In this document: in pieces, positions 19,390 through 30,898 of the stretch
How the letters are laid out: each line of letters opens with the position of its first letter
Position numbering within the stretch: position 1 is the stretch's first letter
Source of the DNA: Corythucha ciliata
Lineage: Eukaryota; Arthropoda; Insecta; Hemiptera; Tingidae
Direction: 5' to 3'
Length of the DNA stretch: 64,000 nucleotides
Assembly (NCBI GenBank): GCA_038030265.1
Contig: CM075943.1
Span: 434,001 to 498,000, forward strand
The notes under the pieces: generated by a model
Seen by the model: the letters and a program-made list of their open reading frames with translations, nothing else
Told to the model about the DNA's origin: nothing
The model's database searches: none
Made by a program: the position numbers and the translations under genes

Positions 19390-21749
19390 GAGACACTAAG
19401 TACATTGTGCGTTTTCCGTTAGGATTGACTTATAACTGAACGTTATTCGACTTATAAGTGAATCACTGGAAAAAGTCAAAAAATTTAGTGGTTTTTAGGC
19501 TTTCAAAAGTTGTGCCTTTCGAAATTTTGGGTGCCAACTGTGATTCCGTGTTAACAGGACCCCAACGGATTAATTAAAAAAAAAATCGCTTACACTACCT
19601 GTTGCAAGGTGATTTCCTCTATTTACTGGAATAAAGTAAAAGTCCAAAAATTGAACTTTTCCCAGAAAAATCGTCCAAATTTTCAAAAATACAAAATCGC
19701 CCGTATCTTTGTGGGAAATTGTTTTTGACCAACGTTCATTTCGTCAAATCGTAATATTTTCGGGTCAGAAATAAGCCTGCAAAAGGATGCCGTAAAGTTC
19801 TGAAACACCCTGTATTGTGTACATCTACGGGCGAAGAGCCTCGGCTTATTTGGCAACCCTACTAGGCAACGCCCAAGCCAGGGTGAAACTGCACGATCAT
19901 GCCCCTCCATCAACGAACAAGGAAGTATTGTGTGTATAATGTATTAACAGGAATAAAAATGAAAATAAATTAAAGTTTGGCACCCGTAAAGCCACTCACC
20001 GACAAGGGGGAATCAAAAAAAGGGGGGTCGGGTTAGGGTGGCGGATCAATGATAACGTAAAAAACCGGCTCTTTACAAGTAAAAAGGAGAAAGAATAGAA
20101 TCCCAGCATTCAAGCTCCCAGCTTACATCCAGGTATCAACCAATGAAAGGAAAATTATTCCAATCTGGAATGACGCCTTGCAAAACTTGTTTAATCCTTG
20201 TAATTGAATTCGCGAACGTAAATGTTCGAACAGAGAAGGCCAAAAGAAATGACAAATAAATAAAGAGGAACGCGAGAATAGATAAACCGATTAATTTGAA
20301 AAGCGAGAATTATTTTTATAAGTAGGTAATTTAGGAAAAACAAGAGGTGATAATTTTTAACGGGGATTAGCGAACAAAAGGGTAGAGACAAAGCACCATA
20401 AATAAACAATTAATTAACGGTACTTCTTCCTTGAACGAATCGTTCGGAAAGCGTACCTGAATCAACAAATCAACGGAAATAACAATAAATTATTATTATT
20501 ATACCAACTACCTTTGGAAGGTGATGAGAGACACACAATTGAGGGAGGTATCCAAAGGATTAACGTTGATCCGCACGACGAGAGTTCAATATCACACACT
20601 ATTATTTCCGTATAAAACACTCTCGCGAGTCCGTTCTTCTATTCTACTCGTCTCGCCTTTACTTGAAACGTATCCTTTCTTTTAATTTCACTCCTCTCAA
20701 CTCATACACAGACCGAACGCGAGTTCACTGAACGTCTGACGACCATGTTGCGACAGTAGCGGAGCTCCGAGTGCCGTGGGCTCGTTGCGATGACTCTCCA
20801 AGCGGCCAGAGAGGCCAACAGCACTTCCTCTCACACTCTGTAAACCCGAAACTGAAGAAGAGAGAAAAAAAGTCGCCCCAGGAAAGGTACAAACCACAAT
20901 TAGAGTAGTGCAAGTGCACAGGAAAGTTATAAGTTCTGTGGTTCAAGACTTTGTTTTTCAACCAAAAGGCAAAATTAGGCGTTTTTTTTTGTGCGTGTGG
21001 AGGAATCAAGAATTTACAACTGTAAGCAGTTCACTTAGGGGTGTGTCGAGCGAGTCCCTTTATTCCGCGTCCTACAACAACTCGGTCGCATGGACAAACC
21101 GATTTACATTTTTCGCGGGGAAGAAAAAATGATGATCACTGCAGCGTTGTTTGTACTACGGAAAAAACCCCCGGAAAACGATTTTGTTCATGAAGGGAGG
21201 CGGCGGTACAGGCGGGGGGGGAAGGACTTAGCAGAAGTTTACAGCCGGCTTCAGGCTTCTCACCCACCCTGAACAAAACACCCCTCCTTGCCATTATCCT
21301 GATCCAAAGTTGAGCCCTCCGCCCATTTTCCTCCCCACCCTCACAACAATCTTTGCAGGGTTCTCTTATAACCCTGGAAAGAGAGAGCTGTGAGTGTGAG
21401 ATAGTCGTGTGCCATGGTAGGTGATGATGGAGGGGGGAGGGGAGTCCAGACGATGAAAATCAATATGAACTTTATCAAGAGAGAAAACATAAAAAATATT
21501 ACCACAAATTGAATTATGGGGCTGTTTCTGTTTGCTGTTGTTGTTATTGTGCACTATTTCCACAGCGGTGTAGAAATTCTGAAAGCATTCGTTAATTGAA
21601 TTTTACAAACTCGACTATTATCGTATTATCACAAGAGGAAATAATGCTTTCGTGCTAAAATAGCGTGTCCAAAAACCCAACTTCCAGTTCATTTCGAGCC
21701 TAAAAAACTTCCGATTTACATGTTTACGAAAAATGTTGGTCTGTCCATT
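19390..21749. other. Unassigned DNA with a possible MITE end
   Basis: TTCTGAAACACCCTGTA at 19798-19814 resembles the terminus of mariner-type MITEs, but no partner was found. The rest, including the stretch around 20420-20900, has no readable domain. Confidence 0.35.
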
Positions 21750-21927
21750 CAGGGGCGTAGGTACGGGGGGGATATGAGGGATAGATCCCCCCCCCCCGAG
21801 CTACAAGTATACGAACGAAGGACCAGAGCAGTGGCGGCGGAAGACAGCCGGCATTGGGGGTGCAAGAATTTGAGCAGTAAATTTAATCACCCCCCCCCCC
21901 AGGAAATAGCATTTTGCGAATCAATTA
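21750..21927 (+). mobile_element. Two hAT-like terminal fragments
   Basis: CAGGGGCGTAGGTACGGGGG starts at 21750 and CAGTGGCGGCGGAAG at 21829; both resemble hAT ends (compare CAGTGGCGTAGGAACG at 28734). Neither has a visible partner end; copia A is inserted just downstream. Confidence 0.5.
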
Positions 21928-22044
21928 TGTTATTAGTCAAAAAATTTATTTTATCTTTTTTTTATTCTTCAAAAAACTCCAAAGGGGGTAGAACAATAAT
22001 CAAAAACATGTGTCATAAAAAAAATGAGAACACTTTTCTCAACA
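21928..22044 (-). repeat. Copia A 3' LTR
   Basis: 117 bp; matches 34441-34557 except AATCAAAAAC versus AATCAAATAC. Flanked on the left by TSD AATTA. Confidence 0.93.
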
Positions 22045-22086
22045 CTCTCCCTTCTTAATTTTTTTTTTTTTTTTTTTTTTTGTCAT

Positions 22087-22236
22087 TGTTATAATTATCA
22101 ATTCCACTTTATGTTATTTAAATGCCCTCCAACCTTATGACTTTTTGTTTACAATTGTTTTAAAAGTTCAGTTCGTTTCTCACACGGTTTATTTTGTCAA
22201 TTAAAGCCTTATTCTACAAAAGGTTTTATCATTTCA
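22087..22236 (+). repeat. Gypsy-1 5' LTR
   Basis: TGTTATAATTATC...ATCATTTCA, 150 bp. No TGG primer-site start follows directly at 22237, so the primer binding site is not identified. Confidence 0.93.
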
Positions 22237-22277
22237 ATTTAATTGACAAAATTTAATGAACACCAGCACCAGCCAGC

Positions 22278-23366
22278 ATGGAACGACTTCTCCAGCCTGA
22301 AAAATTAAATCTCGACCCTACTTCGCCAACGGCAGCAATCGAATGGGAACACTGGCACCGGACTTTCCTTGATCTTGTCGCGTCTATTCAATCCTCGGAT
22401 GAACAAAAGTTGAGAATTTTACACAACTTGGTCTCTCCAACTGTTTATCAATATATACACGGATGTGGAACGTACACAGACGCAATAACGGTTCTTAAAA
22501 ATCTTTACGTCAAACCGATAAACGAAATATTTGCTCGGCATGAGCTCCAGACGAGACAGCAGCAGCCCGGAGAAAATATTGAAAGGTACGTGGAAGCTTT
22601 AAATATTTTGGCCAATCGATGTAAATTTAAAGCTGTGACGGCAGAACAAAACCGGACCGACTTTATCAGGGACGCTTTTATTAGAAGACTAAGTTCCAGT
22701 CAAATAAGATTAAGATTACTCGAATCGTCTTCCCTAAATTTGGCCGAAGCAATTGATCAGGCGCGAGCCTTAGAACTAGCTAAACAACACTCATTAGGTT
22801 ACAGTAATTCTTATTCTGTGAACGCCACGTCCGTTCCAAACCTCGATTCTGGTCAGGAATTTCCCGAAAATGACCATTTGAATGCTTCCGTTTCTTCGAA
22901 AAAATCTAGCGATTTTAAATCATGCTTTTTTTGTGGGCGACAGTATCATAGAAGAGATCAATGTCCAGCCAAGGACGCCACATGCGGAAACTGTAATAAA
23001 TTGGGGCATTTCTCTAAGGTATGTCGATCGAATCCAACTTTTAATCGTAAGGGTCACGTTAAACAAGTATCTGTGGTTGTTGCAAGCTCCTATACTCCCT
23101 CAAGTCTAAAAAAGGCTACCATCACTGTACTGTTAAACGGCTTCAAAGCATCCGCCTTGATCGATACTGGTAGTTCTATAAGTTTCATTAGTGAAGCACT
23201 AACGCGAACTTTAAATTTGAAAATTCAACGTTGTCGGGAACAAATTACAATGGCTTCAACGTCATTTCATTCGTCAGTCAATGGTCAGTGCTTTGTTACT
23301 TTAAAATTGCCTGGCCATAAACACACTACAGTCAAACTTTACGTACTCAGGGATCTATGCTTTTAG
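22278..23366 (+). CDS. Gypsy-1 gag with aspartic protease
   Basis: 362 aa from the ATG at 22278. The capsid-like region covers about residues 1-190. Two zinc knuckles follow: CFFCGRQYHRRDQC (CX2CX4HX4C, ~215-228) and CGNCNKLGHFSKVC (~236-249). Next is the retropepsin ALIDTGSSISFIS (catalytic DTG, ~295). The ORF ends in LYVLRDLCF, 10 nt inside the pol ORF, which resumes with LLGHDLLQQHE in the -1 frame. Because the shift falls at the protease C-terminus rather than between gag and pro, it looks more like a one-base loss or sequencing error than the family's normal frameshift signal. Role: particle assembly, RNA packaging and polyprotein processing. Confidence 0.88.
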   Translation: MERLLQPEKLNLDPTSPTAAIEWEHWHRTFLDLVASIQSSDEQKLRILHNLVSPTVYQYIHGCGTYTDAITVLKNLYVKPINEIFARHELQTRQQQPGENIERYVEALNILANRCKFKAVTAEQNRTDFIRDAFIRRLSSSQIRLRLLESSSLNLAEAIDQARALELAKQHSLGYSNSYSVNATSVPNLDSGQEFPENDHLNASVSSKKSSDFKSCFFCGRQYHRRDQCPAKDATCGNCNKLGHFSKVCRSNPTFNRKGHVKQVSVVVASSYTPSSLKKATITVLLNGFKASALIDTGSSISFISEALTRTLNLKIQRCREQITMASTSFHSSVNGQCFVTLKLPGHKHTTVKLYVLRDLCF

Positions 23367-25939
23367 GCCATGATCTCTTACAACAACACGAGAGTCTAAA
23401 ATTGTCATTTGGAGGCCCTAATGCTCCTTTAAATATACGTGCATTAGCAGAAGCGAAAGTACCCCCAGCTTCTCTCTTTTCACATTTGACTCCAGACTGT
23501 AAACCAATTAGCGTCAAATCAAGAAGGCATAATCCATCCGATAATTCTTTCATCAAAGAGGAAATCAAGCGTCTTCTTCAAGAGGGTGTGATAGAGCCCA
23601 GTAAGTCTCCATGGCGGGCTCAAGTGCTTGTGACATCAAACGAAAATCACAAACGGCGTATGGTGATTGATTATTCCCTCACAGTAAACAGGTACACTAC
23701 GTTAGACGCGTACCCTCTAACAAATATTGAGGACGTGGTAAACAAGGTAGCACAATTCAACATTTTCAGCACTGTTGATCTGCGAAGTGCATATCATCAA
23801 ATACCCATTAATGATGCTGACAGGATATACACTGCTTTCGAGGCGGACGGACAGCTGTTCCAGTTCCGGCGAATTCCTTTTGGGGTCACCAATGGCGTGG
23901 CAGCCTTTCAAAGGGTCGTAGATGAAATAATCCGCAAGGAAAACTTGACAGCGACGTTTGCATACCTAGACGACGTCACAATTTGCGGCTCAGACAAAAA
24001 TGACCATGACAAAAATCTCGAAAAATTCATGGAGGTTGTCAAGAAGTACAATTTAACAATAAACACGGAAAAAAGTTCCTTCGCCCGGCCAGAAATCAAC
24101 CTCCTCGGCTACATAATTAAAAACAAAACCATTAAACCCGACCCAGACCGTCTAGACCCTCTACGTCACTTGAAACCACCGACTAACGCGTCATCCTTGA
24201 AAAGAGTTATGGGTCTGTTCTCACATTACTCTAAATTCATACCTAAATTTTCAGAAAAAGTTCGTCCTCTAGTCGTATGCAAATTTCCCCTCGATCAAGA
24301 ATCACTTCAGGCATTTGAAAATATCAAGAAGGTCATCACTGACGCAGCAATTACTGCAGTAGACCCCGATTCCCCATTCACCGTCGAAACGGACGCTTCA
24401 TCTTTCGCCCTTGCTGCAACCTTATCTCAGCATGGCCGCCCAGTCGCATTTTACTCTAGAATGTTGACAAAAACTGAACAACGGCATGCGGCAATCGAAA
24501 AGGAAGCGTGTGCTATAATTGAGGCGGTACGGAAATGGCGCCACTATTTAATGGGTCGACAGTTTCAACTCATAACTGATCAGCGTTCCGTATCATTTAT
24601 TTTTTCGAAGGATCATACTAGTAAAATAAAAAATGAAAAAATAATGCGCTGGAGGCTAGAGCTTTCGTGTTATTCATACGACATTGTGTACAGGCCCGGT
24701 AAAGAAAATGTATCCGCTGATGCTTTTTCAAGGATTTGCGCCAATGTGTCTAATTCGAAGGACAATCTGAGAAAATACCACGAAACTTTGTGTCATCCAG
24801 GTATAACACGTTTTCACCATTGGGTAAAGAGTAAAAATTTACCCGTCTCTGTTGAAGTAGTTCGTCAAATTGTAAATAATTGTAGAATTTGTTCGGAAAT
24901 CAAGCCAACATTTTTCAAGCATCAAGGAACGTTGATAAAAGCGACATCCCCGATGGAAAGACTCAATATGGATTTTAAGGGCCCTTTACCTTCGAAATCT
25001 CGAAATCGTTACATCTTGACAATTATTGATGAATATTCCAGATTCCCTTTCGCTATTCCTTGTTCAGACATGACAACAGCTACAGTTGAAAGAGCTTTAG
25101 AGTCCATTTTTCATATGTTCGGAACTCCTGCGTACATTCATTCTGATCAGGGATCATCTTTCATGTCTCACGAACTGCGGTCTTTTCTTAGTTCCCATGT
25201 GATTGCAAGTAGTAAAACAACTCCTTACAACCCAAGAGGTAATGGTCAAGCTGAACGGTACAACGGTATAATTTGGAAATCTGTCCAACTGGCTCTAAAA
25301 AGCCAATCTCTGCCAGTCACTCATTGGGAAGACGTCCTCGACACAGCCCTTCACTCCATACGTTCATTGCTCTGCACGGCCACAAATGAAACACCTCATG
25401 ACCGGATGTTCAAGTTTGCCAGGCGAACGGGGAACGGGACATCGACACCGAATTGGTTGACAATCCCAGGTCCAGTATTTGTACGTAAGCACGTAAGAGC
25501 TTCGATATTCGACCCGCTGGTGGAAGAAGCTACGCTCCTCGAAGGAAACACTGAGTACGCTCAGATCGAATTGAAAGACGGAAGAGTAACGGTGGTATCC
25601 ACTAGAGACATCGCACCCATCCCCGTTCAAGATAATTTGGACTCCCTTGATGCGTCTCCACCAATTATCGACGCCTGTTCACCTCTCGACCTCTCGTTAG
25701 AAAACGCTATCACGGACGAAAGAGACTCTCCTGAACTAATTCAAAACATACCATCTTCTCCTCCCACTATACCCGAAATAAGAAGAAGTACAAGACCGAG
25801 AAAACTGCCGGCTTATCTCTCGGACTATATTATTTTATTATTTAATACCGAAGCTCTGGATGAAGACTCCTCTCTTGGACGGAAGAATGTTATAATTATC
25901 AATTCCACTTTGTTATTTAAATACCCTCCAACCTTATGA
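23357..25939 (+). CDS. Gypsy-1 pol: RT, RNase H, integrase
   Basis: 860 aa with every catalytic block present. RT: RMVIDYSLTVNR ~101, FSTVDLRSAYHQIP ~137-150, YLDD at 203-206. RNase H: ETDAS (D346), EKEAC (E383), ITDQ (D408), NVSADAFSR (D455). Integrase: HHCC zinc finger (H475, H480, C509, C512), then MDF (D539), SDQGS (D597) and GQAERYNG (E633), giving a D,D(57),E(35) triad. The C-terminal tail is typical of gypsy proteins and runs past the start of the 3' LTR (25888). No internal stops or shifts. This is the best candidate in the window for a functional polymerase. Start: the first codon lies inside the end of gag, so the true N-terminus is the gag-protease fusion. Confidence 0.93.
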   Translation: MLLGHDLLQQHESLKLSFGGPNAPLNIRALAEAKVPPASLFSHLTPDCKPISVKSRRHNPSDNSFIKEEIKRLLQEGVIEPSKSPWRAQVLVTSNENHKRRMVIDYSLTVNRYTTLDAYPLTNIEDVVNKVAQFNIFSTVDLRSAYHQIPINDADRIYTAFEADGQLFQFRRIPFGVTNGVAAFQRVVDEIIRKENLTATFAYLDDVTICGSDKNDHDKNLEKFMEVVKKYNLTINTEKSSFARPEINLLGYIIKNKTIKPDPDRLDPLRHLKPPTNASSLKRVMGLFSHYSKFIPKFSEKVRPLVVCKFPLDQESLQAFENIKKVITDAAITAVDPDSPFTVETDASSFALAATLSQHGRPVAFYSRMLTKTEQRHAAIEKEACAIIEAVRKWRHYLMGRQFQLITDQRSVSFIFSKDHTSKIKNEKIMRWRLELSCYSYDIVYRPGKENVSADAFSRICANVSNSKDNLRKYHETLCHPGITRFHHWVKSKNLPVSVEVVRQIVNNCRICSEIKPTFFKHQGTLIKATSPMERLNMDFKGPLPSKSRNRYILTIIDEYSRFPFAIPCSDMTTATVERALESIFHMFGTPAYIHSDQGSSFMSHELRSFLSSHVIASSKTTPYNPRGNGQAERYNGIIWKSVQLALKSQSLPVTHWEDVLDTALHSIRSLLCTATNETPHDRMFKFARRTGNGTSTPNWLTIPGPVFVRKHVRASIFDPLVEEATLLEGNTEYAQIELKDGRVTVVSTRDIAPIPVQDNLDSLDASPPIIDACSPLDLSLENAITDERDSPELIQNIPSSPPTIPEIRRSTRPRKLPAYLSDYIILLFNTEALDEDSSLGRKNVIIINSTLLFKYPPTL

Positions 25940-26035
25940 CTTTTTGTTTACAATTGTTTTAAAAGTTCAGTTCGTTTCTCACACGGTTTATTTTGTCAAT
26001 TAAAGCCTTATTCTACAAAAGGTTTTATCATTTCA
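25888..26035 (+). repeat. Gypsy-1 3' LTR
   Basis: 148 bp, near-identical to 22087-22236; followed by TSD GTCAT. Confidence 0.93.
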
Positions 26036-26040
26036 GTCAT

Positions 26041-26435
26041 CATGGCAACGAAGTGTTTAACCCCATTTTCCGAGAAAGGTCGTCGAGACGGGGTTTGTGA
26101 AGAGGCTTGGTCATAATATCGGCTACTTGAAATTCAGTTGAAATTCGAGTTACTTGAATTTCGCCGTTTGTAACAAGCTCCCTCACAAAGAAATGCCTCG
26201 TCTTGATATACTTTGTTCGTCTGTGGAACTCCGGATTGTTCGATAGTCGAACCGCGGCTTCATTATCAACGAAGAGGGTAGGAATCGCTTCCATTCGAGT
26301 GATGGCTCCTAGTAGTCTCTTGAGCCAAACGACTTCTCTAGCTGCTTCACTCGCAGCGACTATTTCAGCTTCGGTTGTTGAAATGGCCACTGTTGCTTGC
26401 CTCTGACTTGACCAAGAAACTGCTCCTCCAGCGTA
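26041..26435 (-). pseudogene. Copia A RNase H C-terminus
   Basis: Reads (minus) YAGGAVSWSSQRQATVAI, STTEAEIVAASEAAREVVW, LFVDNEAAVRL and HIKTRHFF-like KYIKTRHFFVREL, then the C-terminal DIMTKPLHKPR typical of copia RNase H. The upstream half of the domain is beyond copia B, at 31936 onwards. The stop lies at the gypsy-1 boundary. Confidence 0.88.
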
Positions 26436-26631
26436 TTTTGATTTTTGTCTTTAGAACGCGAAAAACATGTATTTTATTTAATGGAAAGAACTTTATTTTA
26501 AATCGACGGAACAAAAACGAGAGGAGTATTTTTTATAATCGGAGACCCCAGTACACAACCAAAAACGTTACCGTGGAAACGAAAAGAACAGTTACCGCGC
26601 GTGTTACAAAATTGTGAGAATAAATTCAATA
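26436..26631 (-). repeat. Copia B 3' LTR
   Basis: 196 bp, visually identical to 31740-31935. Its termini (TATTG...CAAAA in element orientation) are not the usual TG...CA, but the duplication GCGTA fixes them. Confidence 0.92.
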
Positions 26632-28733
26632 CTTTCCCTTATTCGAGTAATTTTGGGAATGAAAAACGCGGGGAAAAACGTACAAAAAAAATTTAAAATT
26701 GACCAGTAAGCCCCAACTTTTGACGCAAAGACGTAAGGCATAGGTTTCGTGAGTAAATCTGCTAATTGAGATTCCGACTCGATATGTGATACTTCCAACA
26801 TTTTGGCTTTGATACGGTCACGAATGAAGAAATGTTTTCTTAAAATGTGCTTCGATCTTGAATGGAATTACGGATTTTCCTAGAGACGTTTTGCTGCCTG
26901 GTTGTCGACAAGCAGAACTGGCACCGATGTTAAACCAATTAGCTCATTCAGAAGTCTCGAAATCCAAATGACTTCTTTTGATGCAGCATTCGCAGCAACC
27001 AATTCGGCTTCACAAGTGGAATCAGCGACTAGACGTTGACGCTGACTGAACCAACTTATGGCTGCATCCGCGTAAGTTATTACCGCACCAGTTGTAGATC
27101 GGTAGGTGGATTGGCATCCAGCAAAGTCGGCGTCGCTGTAACAACCGAGCAGACGATTTTCTGGCTTACAGCGATATACCAGTTTCAAATCCATGGTACC
27201 AGCGAGATATCGGAGAACTTTTTTGACTTTTCCTACGTCCTCCATTGTTGGATTTTCTAGTGTACGGGATAAAACGCCGACGGCGAAAGAAATGTCGAAA
27301 CGAGTACCTTCTAGCTAGGTACAGTAATGCACCCACTGCCGAACGATAGGGAAAATTAACTGGTGCTTTCCCTGAAGCTGAACTCCCTAGTTTGTCGATA
27401 GGTATTTTGGTTGGGTTACATTCAGCCATATTGAATCGCTTAAGAACTTTCTCGATGAAAGCTGTCTGTTTTACAGCTATATCACCGTTGGTTTGCGATA
27501 TTTCAAGTCCAAGGAAGTATGACAGTTCTTTAACGACGATTTTGAACTTTGTACGAAGTTCTTGGACAAAAACTCTCATTTCCTGTTTGGATGTTGAAAT
27601 GACGAGACCATCATCCACGTATAATGCGACGATGACATTGCACGAATTTTGCCGACGGATATAAACGCATGGATCCTCTTGACTTTGCTTGAATTTGAAT
27701 CGAACCATAAAGTCATCGAATTTCTGGTTCCAGCAACGTGAAGCTTGCTTCAGCCCGTACAAGCTTCTTTTCAAACGACAAACACGATTTGTGCCGTCCG
27801 AATAGCCGATTGGCTGTTTCATGTAGATTTTTTCATCTACATCGCCATTGAGAAAAGCAGTAGATACGTCGAACTGCATCATCTGCATCCTCTCTGTAGC
27901 AGCTACCGACAACAATGTCCGAATTGTGTCTAAACGCGTGACTGGACTGAAGGTGTTTTCGTAGTCTATGCCGGGTCTTTGTGCGCAACCTTTAATCACC
28001 ATTTTCGCTCGATATTTGTCGACAGTGCCGTCTGGGTGGCGTTTGAGACGATAGACCCATTTATTATCAATGGCAAATTTTCCGGGAGGAAGCTCGACCA
28101 GGTCCCATGCGTCGTTCGAACGCATAGAGTCCATTTCCGCGTCCATGGCTTTCTTCCATTCGTCTTTATCTTCGCGTCCCATCGCTTCAGAAAACGACTT
28201 AGGATCGTCTTCTACAATAAATGCTTCGGCTATCGTGACGTAATCATTTAAATAACGGGGTTTTTCACGTTTCCGCGATATCGTTATGATGCCTGAAGCA
28301 GGATCGTCCTCATCTTCTGACGACGAAGATGATTCGTCGGGTCTTCGGTTGTTGTTTCTGTTAATTTTTCACGATCGGTTTCATCTTCTTTTTGAATGAC
28401 TGTTTCCTCATCTTCAAAAGGCAAGGAGACGCGCTCGTCACAGTCACCAATTTTTTCGTTAAAAATGACGTCTCGGGACAATATTACATCTCGTTTTTCA
28501 GGAACGTATATCCGGTAGCCTTCTTCGCCGTCATACCCAACGAGATATCCGACTACAGCTTTTGAATCCATTTTTCTTCTCTTCTGCGCAGGAATATGGA
28601 CGTAGCACTTGGAACTTACAATTCTCAAGTGTTTTATTCGTGGTTTTTTACCAAACCAAATTTCGTGAGGACTTTTGCTCTCGACCGATGACTTTCCTAT
28701 TCGATTTAGGATGTAGCCAGCAGTAGTCACGAG

Positions 28734-29657
28734 CAGTGGCGTAGGAACGGGGGGGTACAGGGGCCAAATGAACCCCCCCCCCAAATTCTGTTGGGGGGGT
28801 ACACCCTATGCATTTGTACCCCCCCGATTTCGGGTCTTTTTGTATACCTTCAAATGAAGTACCGTACATTATTATTGTTTTCCTTTTCATTATAATTATC
28901 ATATTCGAGAAAGGGTACCCCGCATTAAGGGGGGTCAAAAGTCCCTTAACCGGGATTTTTTCGGAAGCAGGCGATAATCATTTGGGACCAAAAAAGACAA
29001 TTTTTATCGAAGCGCGTTTGTCCAAAATGGGTTTTCTTACCGAATTATCGTCAAAAACGTCGTTTTTGGCCATTATTTATTATTTATTTTTCCCGAAAAC
29101 GTTGATCAAGGAGGAAAATGATTCATTAATTGTAAATTTATTTACTATGTATGACAGTTATAGTTGTGTAGGAACAAGATTCGTGTGAATCTGTTTTCGG
29201 GAAAAATAAATAATTAATAATGGCCAAAAAACGACGTTTTTGACGATAATTCGGTAAGAAACTCCATTTTGGACAAACGCGCTTCGGTAAAAATGTTCTT
29301 TTTTGGTCCCAAATGATTACCGCCTGCTTCCGAAAAAATCCCGGTTAAGGGACTTTTGACCCCCCTTAATGCGGGGTACCCTTTGCTCTCAATATTCCAT
29401 TGTTCAGCCAATTTCGCATACCTTGCTGAACTTTAAGGACCATAATGAATTGTTCGCGCAAGACGGAGGAGCTGAAAGTGGGAAAGAAGGGGTAGGCTGA
29501 GTAAAGTTTGTAGGGGTCTGCTCCTATGTGGAATTTATGGGTGGGGGTGGGTATTTGCCTTTCTGCAGGGTTGTACAATTTAGGACCCGTTGGTCGGGGG
29601 GGGGGGGGTCACTGAATCCTTGTACCCCCCCGAAATTAGGACGTTCCTACGCCACTG
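28734..29657 (+). mobile_element. hAT-type foldback MITE, copy 1
   Basis: 924 bp, ends CAGTGGCGTAGGAACG / CGTTCCTACGCCACTG, flanked by the 8-bp duplication GTCACGAG (28726-28733, 29658-29665), the hAT hallmark. Inside are two ~190-bp inverted arms (28911-29100 and 29193-29383), starting AAGGGTACCCCGCATTAAGG, around a ~92-bp spacer. Removing it rejoins copia B integrase at LVT/TAGYILNR. A second copy, inverted, lies at 42654-43634. No transposase is encoded. Confidence 0.93.
28911..29383. repeat. Internal foldback arms of MITE copy 1
   Basis: The arms can be read as an inner element: CCCCGCATTAAGGGGGGTC inverted repeats bounded by TA on both sides (GGGTA/CCCC ... GGGG/TACCC). This would fit a mariner-type MITE captured inside the hAT MITE before both copies spread. 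Confidence 0.6.
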
Positions 29658-30898
29658 GTCACGAGTTCTGCCCAGATGGCGGTGGGAAACTTGACTTCCG
29701 AGTTCGAGTATTTGAACGTTCGAGCCATTTCGACAATGGTTCGATTCTCCCTTTCGAAGTATATGGGGCCGTTAGTCGTTGCGTTACCCCAAATTCACGA
29801 AGTACGGCTCGAACTTGTTCGTTGTCAAATTCTCCTCCGTTGTCAGAAAGGAATTCCTTCACCTGATGGCCAAGTGTTCGAGCCTTTGTTAAAGCTTCTC
29901 GAATGGCTTCTTTCACTGCCGATTTTTGCCGCACGACGAAACAAAAACGAAAATGTGAAAAATGGTCTTTGATCACGATCAAATACCTGCGCCCGTTGAA
30001 TGATTTATCGAAAGGACCGCAGACGTCACCTGACATCAGCTCTCCTGGTTTCGTCGTTCGAACCCTGGTACCGAATGGCAGCCGGTGTGCCTTTCCGAAT
30101 TGACAAGGACCAGAGTTCTTTGCTAGGTTTGACCGCGATACCCAGCTCAGATTGCAGCTTGGCTCGAATATATTGTTTGTCCAGGTGTCCCCATCGCTCA
30201 TGGTACAATTGCAAGGTATCGGTACCTTCGACTTGATTAACACACGGTTCTTCAGGTTGAACCGGAAGAAATGATGCTCGATACAGCGTTCCGTGCTGTT
30301 GTCTAGTTCCGGTGAAAACAACCTTTCCATCGACGATGAATTTACATTCACAAGGATCCGATTCGAATTTACTTGTAGGATTTCGATCGTGCGCTGCCAG
30401 AACGGAGAAAAGATTCCGAGAAATTTCTGGAACATACCACACGTCGTTGAGTGTCCAATTTTTCAATTTACCGTTTGAAAAGTTTGTCACTTCGATAGTT
30501 CCGCTGCCGAATGCTTTCAATTTCTTGTTGTTTGCCGCGGTTACAACAAAATCTCCAGAGAATGGCTCATAATTTTTGAACCAATTGAAATTGTGGGTAA
30601 TGTGCATAGTTGCACCGTTGTCAACCCACCAGTGATCATTCGTAGATACTGTCAAAACGTCACTACTGACAGATATTAATGCCGTTTTCGTTTCGGTTTT
30701 ATTGACTGTTGGAGACGTATATTTACTTGTTCCGGTTCCACAAGCACGAGCGGGGTACGGTGGTTGACCATCGGCTTTCCAGCGATCGCATTGCTTTAGC
30801 CAATGATCTTTCACGTTGCAGTATTTGCAAATAACGTCAACCGGTTTGTTTCCGACGTTCGTAGATTTTTCAAATTTATTGCAGTCCGTAAAATGAGG

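Larger units (their letters stand above)
22087..26035 (+). mobile_element. Gypsy-1: nearly complete Ty3/gypsy element
   Basis: 3949 bp with LTRs at 22087-22236 (150 bp) and 25888-26035 (148 bp), TG...CA ends and duplication GTCAT at 22082-22086 and 26036-26040. The LTRs differ by a 2-nt indel and one substitution, so the insertion is fairly young. It carries gag-protease and RT-RNase H-integrase, with one -1 shift between the two ORFs. It lies in the 3' region of copia A, next to a T-run. Confidence 0.95.
26632..30898 (-). pseudogene. Copia B pol: protease, integrase, RT, RNase H (broken)
   Basis: In element order: zinc knuckle CKYCNVKDHWLKQC (~30835-30790), protease WWVDNGATMHITHN, pre-integrase domain LYHERWGHLDKQY, integrase with VIKDHFSHFRFCF, FLSDNGGEF and a decayed ENRTIVEMA; then the MITE insertion; ILNRIGKSSVESKSP; RT with DVSTAFLNGD, YGLKQASRCW and catalytic YVDDGLVIS; RNase H with GCYSDADFAG, DSTCEAELVA and LLVDNQAA. 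Lesions: frameshifts near 30120, 29750, 28320 and 27300 and an in-frame stop at 26882-26880. So many lesions are surprising beside identical LTRs: either the copy was moved in trans by a functional relative, or the assembly has indel errors. Confidence 0.9.

Noticed and set aside
20025..20040. GGGTTAGGGTGG as telomere-like repeat
   Set aside because: A single occurrence with no tandem array.
28808..29188. 126-aa frame inside MITE copy 1
   Set aside because: A chance frame in the foldback arm; copies do not conserve it and there is no transposase motif.
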